Assembly (NCBI GenBank): GCA_030704615.1
Contig: CM060732.1
Span: 58,757,053 to 58,821,052, forward strand
Length of the DNA: 64,000 bases
Direction of reading: 5' to 3'
Source of the DNA: Takakia lepidozioides
Lineage: Eukaryota > Streptophyta > Takakiopsida > Takakiales > Takakiaceae
The notes under the pieces were generated by a model. The model did not search any database and was not told the DNA's origin. It saw only the letters and a list, made by a program, of their open reading frames with translations. Position numbers and translations under genes: made by a program. Of this stretch, positions 24,991 through 35,758 are shown in pieces. The stretch's first letter is position 1. Every line of letters starts with the position of its first letter.

Positions 24991-26649
24991 TGGGCACTCT
25001 GCTTATGAGGTGGCCCCATGGGCTGTACTGGCAAGGCCCACAGGTGCATTGAAGACTCTCTTATTAAAAAAAATTGGCATTAAAATACATGCTCCCAATA
25101 ACGATGTTTTTTTTTTCATTTCTTCCAAATTCAACAGAGGTGCCATATGTGAATACTACCTAATGCCCATGTGACAAGAAGAATAAGGCGGCGGGATTGA
25201 AAAAGTGGCTATATAACAGGCCGTGGCACATTTTAAGGGGCAAAATCAAGCTCATGATCACTTTTGGTGTTTTTTGCAAAAGTTTGGATTTTTAATTCCC
25301 CCATAATTCATTTATATATATATATATATGACGTCAACCAGCCTTAGCAAAAATAAGAGCCTCTTCCCTTTGCTGGTACTGCCATCTTGTCACAGGGTCC
25401 ACCTATAATGTGACCAGCTGGTCACTCTCAATTTTTTGTTTGTTAAGGATAAGGTCTGTTAACAATCTGATGGCTGATGGCCGTAAGATGTAGGGAGGGG
25501 GGTAGCGGTTTCTGACAGTTGCAATAATAATAGTCAACGAGACGTATTTTTCCATCCATTTTCATTGTTGATGAAGAGCTAGATCAATTTGGGTCATATC
25601 TTTCTCTGTTGAAGAGGATTGATTGGTCTAGGTAACGATCATGACAGAATGTGCATTCTATTATATGAATGGTAATGGATGGGTTTGGATATGCTAACGA
25701 TATAGGTAGTCCATAAAATGTCATGGCAAAACCATGCAAACAATGACAAAAGTAAGTGAGGAATGTGCAAGGACGCAAAAGCCAAGAGGATATTGTGTGA
25801 TCTGATGGTTTCCGCGTTGATGAGGTTCAACCATCTCGAATTAGGATGTGATAGTAGTAGTTTGCAAAGCTATCAGGTCCTTGGCTATGTCACATTATTT
25901 GGAGGACATGCAATGTTGGCTTTTTCAATTTTGCAGTGGAGGAGGAGATGAGGCCAAGTGTCCATTTGTAGGGGTTGGATAAGACATATTGTGCAATGTT
26001 TGTTAGGACATAGTAATGGCAAAAATAAGATTGCCCATGTACTACCCATATTGGAATCCTAGTGTTTGCTTGATTTGTGCATTAGCTATAGCATAAGATG
26101 TTCAAAAGGGGTTGGATACCATATAAGAGGTGCGGAGAACTGGTGGCCATTTGGATATGTATGAGTTCGCATAGGTACGAGAGGTTTGGATTTGTTATTT
26201 GGTTTCTCTTGCAACAAAGGCATGTAGGGCCCGTATGGGTGCAATTTCTGAAAATCTTGCATTGGTTGATGATAGCAAGAAAAAAAGTGGTTGTATGTGT
26301 CTGTATAATATGAATTGGAATGTGAACTGTTGATCATGGGGTGTGTGGGTTGTATGGCACCAGTTGTTTTTTTTTTCTGACAAAATATGGACAGATTTCG
26401 ATCTAGAAAATGGATCAATTACTTGTACAAAGAAATTAGGGGGGATATTATCAAAAAGTTCACCAGAAAGCGCCATTAATTGAACATCAGGAGTCTAATT
26501 TTTCAATTTTGTCTATGTTGACCTGTTAAATTGTGTGTGAATGAATGTGGAGGATGATTGGGTAGTGATCCGAGTTACAAATAGGGTCATACAAGATTGT
26601 AAGTTATTATTTGGTATTTTAAGAGTATCCATCAATGAGACAATGAGAG

Positions 26650-26710
26650 GTATAATCCAGTGTTGGATGGTTATGAACTTTGGCCGGTTATAACCGTGTT
26701 ATTAGACCGG

Positions 26711-26773
<63 letters not shown>

Positions 26774-27752
26774 GAGGAGGTGCAAAAATAAAAAAACCGG
26801 ATATAAACAGATCCGGCGGAGGCTAGGGGTTGAGATAACCGGCAGGCTTTGAGAACCGGCGAGCAAATTTGGTTTTTTATTTATTGGTATCCGGCCATGG
26901 CCTTAAAAAAGGACCCGGTTATCAATAAATAGTGTCAGCATATAGGGTTGACAGGCCTATGACTGTTTATCTAACGATGTCGGAAGATCTAACGGTGAAT
27001 TTTTCTCATTTTTACCCCGGATAAAATTGATAAGATGCCCCACATCCAGGGCATCCCAACACACTTGGAAGTGCGCGATTTCATGAAGTCCACACAAAGT
27101 TGTGGGGTTTCAAAGTTGAACCAATCATAAAGCTTGTGTGAACCTTGGGCCCTATGACCAATCATATTTTTTGGGGGGTTATATCAAACAACTGTTTGCC
27201 AAGTGGCAAAACTGAGCAGTCTTGGGCCCAGCAATGGTAGCTCATGCGGCCTGACCCCAGCAGTTATGAGGTGACCGGTCATAGGTGCTATAACTGTCAT
27301 ATGATGTTTTACCCTACCCTTGCTAAGATTAATGTGACACCAATCTGGTAACTAAGATGTCCATTATTGATCATCTGGATGATCCAGTTTCAAGGGCTAA
27401 CCATCTTGCATGGCTGGTCAATCCCTGCTTGGCATTTATTTAAGTTTTTTTTTATAGAATATTTTCATCATTTCTAAATTTTTATTTTATAAATAGTTCA
27501 TTTACATTACTGCAATATAACCGTTTTAAGGACCGTGGGTTATCTACCAGTTATGAAGTATATTAAACTTCCAGAACCAGTTCAAAAAACCGCATGTGCA
27601 AAGGTCTTTAATAACCGGAATTGAACTTAACCGGGTTTTTTGAAAACATCAAAGAACCGCCTCCGGAGGTTCTAAAGAAGGGGGCAATTGACAAAGAACC
27701 TGCACCGGAGGAGCTCACGAAAACCTGATAACCGCCCAACACTGGTATAATC
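26650..27752. mobile_element. Non-autonomous hAT element with perfect 8-bp target duplication
   Basis: The element runs 26658-27744 (1087 bp) and is flanked on both sides by GTATAATC. The left end is CAGTGTTGGATGGTTAT and the right end, read inward, is CAGTGTTGGGCGGTTAT. Subterminal CCGG-containing motifs are frequent. An (AT)n run lies at 26712-26770. No transposase is present. Its ends nearly equal those of the hAT element at 29868-34303. Confidence 0.9.
26712..26770. repeat. (TA)n microsatellite, about 59 bp
   Basis: A pure TA dinucleotide run sits inside the hAT MITE, next to a GACCGGTTATA motif. Confidence 0.97.
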
Positions 27753-29140
27753 CGTTCCTCCTTGTCTAGAGAAGGTTGGTTTGAGGTGATGTATTGGAAT
27801 CCAAGTCCTTGAGTATATGAGGTCTAGTCAGCATCTTTTATAGATGGGAAAAAATGGATGCCATTATGTAGCCTTCTTTGTAAAGTCAGGTCCCTATTGA
27901 AGTCGCCCGCGAGAAGGATTGCAGAGGAGGAGTTGATGGGGTTGTTCACAAAGTCTGTAATTTGTTCCAAGATATCTAGGGTAAGTGCTATATCATCTGG
28001 GTGTGAGTGCATATAGAGGTGAACAATAGTAAATTTTGGATAAGGCCTGATATGTATTTGGACAACTTGTAGATGAGTTTTGAGATACGTAGGAATTGCA
28101 ACATTAGAGGTTGTTTTTTTGCAAGTGCATGGATTTTTGTATACCAATTGCAACTCCAACCCCCCCCCCCCCCTCCTGCTGGCTGGTACGGTAATGAGCA
28201 TCAATTGTTATATTTTTCCTGATGATGGGGGGCTGTCATAATTAAGTGGTGGTCCAGCAATATTCTATTTATGTTTGTATTGGGTGAGTGCAATTGGAGT
28301 TTGGTTTCTTGTAATAGAATGATGTGGGGGGGGGGGGGGGGGGGGGGAGTTGAAAGATAAGTGATAGGATAGCGATATTGGAGGCAATGGAGCCAAAATT
28401 CCATGTGAGACATACTAGAGATTGTTCTAGCAGACTATCTTGCGGATTATCAAGGAAAGGTCCGGAGTCGGGGATGCATATGGGCGAGGAGATGGTTCAT
28501 GGCAAAGTTGGTGTTTGATCGTTAAAACTATGGGGATAGTTTGGGGTATATAAAGGTTGAGTACATGACAACCTGATAGATATGTTAACATGCTTACTGT
28601 GGCAGATAGAATTTATTGTGATATGAAAGGGAATGCTAAAGTAATATCTTGTAAAGTAGGGCAAGTCATTGTGGGGCGGTTCCTTATATATGTTGTAAGT
28701 AGTTGATGTACGTGGGCCGGTGGAGTTTATAGGAGATCAAATGAGCCTTTGACGTTTTTTAGGGGATGTGGTGGGGCATTGTAATGGGATGGGTCTTCAA
28801 GTACAGCTCGAAGTTTTGTTAGTGTGGATAGTATTGTAATCTCCAATTTCTCAGATAACATGTTAGGAGTTGGAGATATACAAATCATGTATGTGAACAG
28901 TACATGGTGCTTACAATGAGATTGCGGTTTGTAACTATTCTGAGCTACGGTTGGGTATTCGGATGTGGCAAATACCATATGGCAGTGCATTTGGGGTTTC
29001 TAGATCAAGAGCATATTGTGACTTGGGAAGGTATGGGTTAAGATTTTATGAAGATGTTCATATGATGGGTAGAAGTATAAATTATATCTTGAATTGGCTC
29101 CTTTGGCTATGCAATTAACAATGGTCTGGATAGAGTGTTT

Positions 29141-29867
29141 GGGCTGTATGTTGAATATTTTTGTGGCAAATCGACAGTTCCGTGCGGAACTGTCGTATGC
29201 TTCATTCCCGCGGATTCAGCATTTCCTTAATGAATTCATAGTTCCGCGCGGAACTACGAGCTTCGGGTTTTGGATCGGGTTAGGTTCGGGTGCGGAATTA
29301 AGAGGAATGTTCTTGAAAATTGAGGATTATTCCTCGTCTGCTCACAATATTTTCTGCTCACGCTCACCGGAAACATTGCCTCAGTGCAAACTACCACCAT
29401 TGCATTTTCAACTATGATTAAGCAGTTTCCTTGGAGTTCACCCAAAACCCTTGGTGCCCCTGGGCTATTGCCTCTCTTTAGGCAGCCCCTTAGTGCTTCC
29501 CAAAACTCCTCCAAGTTTGGGGCTTTGACCTATGGTGCGTGCTCTCCTTGGTAGCCCAGTTCCACCCTTCAATCTGTTCCTGAATACAAGAAAAACAAAC
29601 CCTTTACATCATGTCTTGCCCACGCCCGGCCTTCCTACTCGTCGCTTACAAGCTCAAACTCCACGTCAATGTAACTTCCTCAATAATATCAATTGAAGAA
29701 TGGCTCAATGGCCTACACAATGGTTAGGGATCCCTTAGCTCAATATAACAATGCTTTTCTAATAATAGAGAGCTCAAGCTCTACCATCTAGGACCTATGA
29801 TCCCTCTAGCACAACAACACTTAGAAAGACTAAGCAAGACAACAAAGCAAGAAGGCTTTGATACTAC
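29141..29867. other. Spacer between LINE copy A and the hAT element, with two palindromes
   Basis: Two related palindromes lie here: CGACAGTTCCG-TG-CGGAACTGTCG (29170-29193) and TAGTTCCGCGCGGAACTA (29240-29257). The rest has no recognisable gene. Short open frames lack domains. Confidence 0.55.
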
Positions 29868-30269
29868 CAATGTTGGGCGGGTAATACTTTTTTTAATAGC
29901 AACCGGGGTCCTGATATTAAACTATTTTTACTTTCCAATACCGGCCGGTTCCATTTTTATTAGAATATTCACAAAATTTTAATCGTCAGTTCTCAATAGA
30001 AGCAAGATTTTGCATTTGTGGGAAGTTATCGACCAGTCCAATTGTAATACCAGGCGGTACCCAATCCAGGGATTAAATAATTCAATTTGATTTAAAGCCC
30101 TTTGCATTACATAGGCATATTTTGTAGATATATGTTAAATCAAGCAAATCAGTTATTTAGGAAGCTAGCTCCAAGCCTCATTGTCCAACATGGACACCTG
30201 CATTTGGGAGGTGCTTCTCATCCATCATATTTTTGCATTTCTTGCATGCTCCAGTTAAGAGCGTGATTA

Positions 30270-30900
30270 TTGACCCATATATGCGTGTGACTGTTTATGG
30301 AATGAAGGAAAATTGGTTCTCTTGACCCGCCAACCAGCCCCCATTACCCGCGTGTACTTCCCCTTCATTGTTCTTTATTTTCTTAATTATTTTAAGTTTG
30401 TGATATAAGAGGAGCTGATTAACCCCTTGCTCTTTTGCTATTGTAGATCATGCATAGGAGGGAAAGAGGGCAAGTAGGGAGGCCTGCCAACCAGCCCCCG
30501 TTCCACCACACATGTAAGCATGCCCCTAATTCAATGTTGCATTTTTTTTTCCCCCCAGAAAATTGGCATAGCAAGGGGCTGATCAGCCCCCTACTCTGTT
30601 GCTATATAGATCACACACAAGAAGGAGGAGTGCGAGTTTAGAGCCCGCTAACCGGCCCCCTCATCCTATGGTAAGCCCCCACCCTTTAATAGCTTAGTTT
30701 TTTATTTTATTTTTTCCAATGTGTGGTACAACATGATTTGCTCCTCCTCTCATAGTGAAAGTTTGAACTCAGAAAGGGGAGCACAAATATCAAGAAGGCT
30801 TGACAGCCAGCCCCTACCTCTTATGGACAATCACCCCACTTTAAAGCTTCATAATTTTTAGTTATAACTCTTCATGTTGTGGTACAACAAGGACTGATTT
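30270..30900 (+). repeat. Four copies of a 158-bp direct repeat in the hAT 5' region
   Basis: The core CCAACCAGCCCC or a variant recurs near 30331, 30487, 30648 and 30802. Each is followed by a C-rich segment, a T-rich stretch and then a GGGCTGAT-type segment. Copies are diverged. They lie upstream of the transposase frame. Confidence 0.65.
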
Positions 30901-31267
30901 ATTTATATGTGGTGGGGGGCATTGCAGATCATTTCCCAAGGCATGAAGTAGCCAAACTGACCACTAAAGCATAAGACTGGTCCACCCCCAACTAGCTAAG
31001 TAGTTTTTGTAATTTGAAAATGTAAATGTACATGTACTAGATAAAAAAAATAACGTAGATCTAAATGTAGGCCATGTATGTAACATTCAGCTCAATATGA
31101 AATAATAAATTAAGCAGTGCGGTGTCTCTCCACACTTTCGTTTTGGCCAGCCATATACCATTCCAAACTTTTGTAAATATATGAGTTGTGCACAATTATT
31201 AAATGCCTTTTGGATTCTTTGTTTGCATTGTTTTTACACATGAGTTGTTCCACAAGCTTTTTATGTC

Positions 31268-33562
31268 ATGGAGCCCAATATTTTCGATGAACTAGAAAGG
31301 GAAGTTGTTCCTGACATCAATGTTGATAATGAGAGAGATTTGGTGGAGTGTCATGTTGCGGAGGATGCTCATTATGCAGCCTCATTTACAGCAGCGCCTC
31401 AAGCCTCGGCTGCAATGTCATCTTCCACAGTTTCGCCATCACACACGGTGTTGGATGTGGAGGCGCAGCTCCCAGTACTTGAAAAACAACGGGATTTTTG
31501 GAAGCCCCACAATCGCACTGCTTCGACATGGGCATTATATGCAACAAAAGACTCTGCTCCAGTGGACATAACAAATCCACAACAAATGAGGTGTGTTCTA
31601 TGTCATCATGTTACTCCTGCAAGCAAGAAGGGCATTGTGACCTATAATAAAACCAATGGTATCTCTGCCCTTCGAAAACATGTGGATCAAGAACATGACA
31701 TTGTTTTGCGTAGGTGAATTGAGAGGGAAAATGAAGGATCTGAGAAGGCCGGAAGGCCAGCAAAAAAGAGACCCGGCCCCACTCCTGGAAACATAGCTTT
31801 TTTTTTTGGGAGCTCCACTCCATACAATCAAAATGATGATCAAAAGAAGCAGTTCAATGAGGATTTAGTCTTGTTCATTGCAAAGGAGTTGGTTCCATTG
31901 TCTTTGGTAGAATCCCCTCGGCTAAGAAGGATGGTGTTGAGGCAAAATCCTCGGATTGTTTTCTCTTCTCGACGGACATTTGTGAATGAGGCCATTCCAA
32001 TCTTGGCAGAGAAGACGAAAGAGCGCTACATGTCCCCATCTCTTCAGAGTTGCGCTATTTGCTCTGTGAGTTTTGATTTGTGGATGTCAAGAGGGGGAAC
32101 TGACATTTTTGTCATCATAGCGCACTTTATTAATGAACAGTGGGAGCAATGTCATGTGACTCTTGGCATGTTTGAGACACCTGACACATCTGGGGCTGCC
32201 ATGGCACATCAAGTCAACAATCTTCTTGTGAAGTATGGCCTCAATACTCGCATTATTGCTTACGTCAAAGATGAGGGAGGTAATTTGGCCACTTTGACCA
32301 ATGCTTTGAATTCGGTGGTCTCATGTGCGTGTTTGGGGTTGGATTCTCCATTTGTGGGTAGCTGTTTTGGGCATGCAATGTCCAAGTGTTGCCAGTATGC
32401 AACAAATGATGCAAAAGTATGTGCAGATATGAGATCGGTTTCTATAAAAAATGCCCAATCAGAGTTGCAAAAAACCATTACTTGGATAAAAAAAAATGGC
32501 AAAGGGAAACAAGAATGGGCAAAGGCATGTGTGGACAGCGGCATTCATCCCCACAAATTGAAGACTCCGGTGAAGACACGGTTTGCTCCCAAGGTGATCC
32601 TCTTCCAAGAGACTTTGGAGTTTAGGCAAGCCATAATCACTTGTTACTCTAGGCAAACCTCATTGGCACTGCAGTCTCGCATACCAAGTCCACAAGTATG
32701 GGCCATTGCCCAATCAATTTCTACAGTTCTAGGGCCTGTGGTTCATGAGTGCATTATGAATCAATCTGGGGGATTTTGGCTGTTGTCCGATGCTCTTAAT
32801 GCAACCATTGCCACAACAATTCGCATGCGAGGAAGTAGTGCTCCCAGGGCTGCAACTGTGGATCATTGCATGGGGGATTTCTCAACAAAGTTGACATTGT
32901 TGGAATGGCGGATGGCTCGAGAGGTGGTATATGTCTTGGAACCATTTCTTTCTTTTTTGGAAAGATTTCAATCGCGCAAAGCTCACAATATGCTCGCGCT
33001 TATGCTTGACCCACGTTACAAGGGGTTATCATTGGTATCACAATATGTGGGCAAAGAGCGTGCTTTGCATATTGTGTCCCAATATGATAGCATGGTGTTA
33101 TAGCCTCTTTAGGTAAAGTGTTTCAAGGTCTTACATCCGGATACTCCGGCGCATGACCACAATGAAGACATGACATTGACAGTAGTGAGAGAACAACTAT
33201 CACATTTCAGAAGGACGAAGATAATTGAGGGTGAGTACGTGGCTCCTTTGAAATGGTGGAAAGAACACGAGTCTCTCTTTCTGTATGTGGGATTTTTGGC
33301 ATGGCTAATCTTGGGCATAGTTGGATCTCATATTGAAGCTAAGAGGGTTTTTAGTATTGCAGGTGTCATAACAAGCTTGAGACGGTGCAGGTTAAATATT
33401 GAAAACCTTGATATGCTTGTGAGTGTAGTCAAGAATTGGCCAAATGATGCTAGAGTTGGTTGCTTTAGTACTTCCATGAAAGAGTTTTTGGATAGGGAAG
33501 AAGTCCTCTTAGATGAGAATGAGGACTTGATTGCAGAAGCAAACCTCTTTGAGGTAGAATGA
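31268..33562 (+). pseudogene. hAT transposase, broken by stops and a frameshift
   Basis: The first frame (31268-31717) has a BED-type zinc finger: MRCVLC, then LRKHVDQEH. It ends at a TGA. The same protein resumes in another frame near 31825, after a T-run at 31796-31807, and runs to a TAG at 33101-33103. This part has the RNase-H-like core (SFDLWMSRGG, AYVKDEGGNLATL, LLEWRMAREVVYVLEPF, MLDPRYKGL). A third frame (33170-33562) holds the C-terminal dimerisation region (PLKWWKEHESLF, AKRVFSIAG). Cut-and-paste transposition is the family role. The breaks mean this copy should not make a full protein unless unseen introns remove them. Confidence 0.85.
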
Positions 33563-34303
33563 TTTGTCTTAGAGACAAGTTATTGTTCAACATATTACAC
33601 TATACTCCTTTGATTGGAGTTTGTTTATTTGTCATTTTTATTGAAAATTTCAGTGACATCCCGTGTACTTAGTTTGTTGTATGCTATATCGACAAAGCAT
33701 CATCCAAAAAACACAAATTTATGTAGTTTTTTCTAGTTGTGCTTTTGCTCCACCATAAAAGGTAACCATAGAATTACACATGTTTAATTTGTTTTGTATT
33801 TTGAATTAAGATCCTTATGTAGTTAATTTGTTTTAGTTGTTCTTTGCTACACCGTACGAAAACTTATAAAATCTCTGATTTTCCGTTTTTAATGGAGACC
33901 ATGCGTATTTAACTTGTTATATATACCATAAAAGACAATCACAAAATACATATAAGTTTATTTACTTCTGTTTTACTAATAAATTCCTTGGTTTTAGTTG
34001 AAAATTCTGAATATTCAGTATGACCAATCATATCAGTTCATCTAATTTTCCAGAAGAATAAAAAAATTAAAAGAATTTAATATATTTTTAAAAAAGAACC
34101 GGAACCTAACCGGAACCGGTGTTTTTTTTCCAGCAAACTAACCGGTAACTGGAACCGCCCCCATGTTAAAAAGTCAGAACCTGAACCGGACCGGAACCGC
34201 CTTAATACAAAATAACCGGATCCGGATCCGGAACCATCTCTTCAAAAATTTGTGGAACCGGAACCGAAGGTTCCTTCACAATGGCAAGAACCGCCCAACA
34301 CTG

Positions 34304-35758
34304 GTCTGTACCTGCAAATGGCTTGGGCACAATAGCTTACTAACATGAGCATGAAAATAGAATTGGATCATGAGGCACTCAGATCTATACTAAACAGCTA
34401 ACTGGGGTATCTCTGGACACGGGGATCAATGACTTAAACATCTCAGAGTGGAGTAACAAGTACAGAAAGGCTGGGCATTTACAAATAGCTACCATAGAAC
34501 AGATTGACAAGGGTATGAGAGGCACGAAAGATGCTGGGAATATCACAGTACTGACTGTACACATGAATAGACTGATCCAATAGGCATAGGATCTGACTCA
34601 GCAATTAATTGTGCAAGGGGCAGAAATAGAAGGGATTACATGGATAAGGCATAGAGTAGGTGCTCAATACTTATCCAGCATCCCAGCAGCAGGGTTAACG
34701 ATGATCTGGTCATGGTGAAGAGGGATATAACGAGATGGAGGATGGACCACACGCGATGCCAGATATTGGATGGGAAACTCAAGCACATTGTTAAGATTTG
34801 TTCAGATTGTAGCATGTCAAATATAAGGTTTCCTACGCACTGTTTTCTCTTTTTCACTGCAGATCGGCTGATCTTCTGCATCTAGAGCATTACACCGTCC
34901 AGCAGAAGGCTCATAGAACCTGGCAGTACTCAACATCAGATGCCAAAATACCTGATACAGTGCACATTTAACATGTTATACCCGGCAAAACTTCATCCTC
35001 TGATACGGGGAATGTACTGAATCACTTAAATTGATGAAGACATCCCACTGTACCAAGTTGCTGCCACAATGTGACCTGCCTTTACAACAGGAATAAACTG
35101 TAGAAAGGATGTAAGAAGAGCCCAGCAAACTTTGAAGGGAGGTGGTGTTACTCAAGAGTGACGGAGTTTACTCGCAAATGACTTGATGGCACTCCTACAA
35201 TTCGAGGGAGCCCTATGACGGGCACTCATGCCATGGTCTAAAGAGACAGGAGAAATAAAGTTTGAGATTTGACTTACAAAGGGTTCCTGCAAGGACGAAA
35301 CACCAACACCATGAGCTAAACCACCCTGAAAAAGTCTACAAGGAAAAGACACAGTGCCCCATGTAACAAACCAAACACATTTGCTCCTCCCTACCTTCAA
35401 AGTGTAGTTTAGCAATTGTTAATTGTACTCTGGTACCAAGAATCAAAAGTGGTTTCATGTGCTCCCTACTAATCCACAAAGCCACTCTTTCTTTCACTTG
35501 ACAGACCCATTCCACATAATTGACATGATATCATGACTGTACTTTTCAGAATTCATGAGTCAAACATCCTTAAGTGAACCAATTGTGAAGTTTGATTCTT
35601 TCAAGACTACAACGAAAGGTAGATCACTTGTGTCACACAAACGCCTCTATTTCAGTAGAATCTCCTTTCTGACCTTCCAATGCAAAATCAAACCCTAAGA
35701 CGGAACTGCTTGTTGCAGCACTTCCATAACCTCTCAGCAAATGGCAAGCAAGCAGACC
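34304..35758. other. Region between the hAT element and the gar2-related gene
   Basis: It probably includes the 3' UTR of the minus-strand gene ending at 35759. A plus-strand stretch near 34390-34640 reads as a diverged coding-like frame (for example NKYRKAGHLQIATIEQID) that I cannot assign. No other feature is seen. Confidence 0.35.

Larger units (their letters stand above)
25560..29140 (-). mobile_element. LINE retrotransposon copy A, internally deleted, split by a hAT MITE
   Basis: Read on the minus strand. The endonuclease part has IILLQETKL (near 28300), IVHLYM and LLAGDFNRDLTL (28200-27860), then continues past the MITE at 26658-27744 to NSDHYPI (near 26565). These are exonuclease-endonuclease-phosphatase motifs of LINE ORF2. 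The far end, near 25970-25750, shows a Cys/His pattern (CTICL...HLLLHC) and RSHN, like the C-terminal zinc knuckle of LINEs. No reverse transcriptase motif is found between them, so the polymerase is deleted. Stops and frameshifts are common. About 1.3 kb (27826-29130) is closely similar to copy B. Confidence 0.72.
29868..34303 (+). mobile_element. hAT transposon, near full length, decayed
   Basis: The left end is CAATGTTGGGCGG and the right end, read inward, is CAGTGTTGGGCGG. Subterminal AACCGG/CCGGAACC motifs cluster at both ends (29895-29955 and 34095-34270), as is usual for hAT transposase binding. It encloses a broken hAT transposase gene. The 8-base flanks (GATACTAC and GTCTGTAC) match only partly, so the target duplication is eroded or one edge is misplaced. 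Confidence 0.82.

Noticed and set aside
24737-25174. 131-residue frame MDPSVDFGSSG...
   Set aside because: It is a translation of the GGACCCTCC minisatellite, not a gene.
31715-31825. Intron in the hAT transposase that would rescue the frame
   Set aside because: A GTGAAT donor exists, but no good acceptor restores frame without losing conserved sequence; a stop and T-run frameshift explain it more simply.
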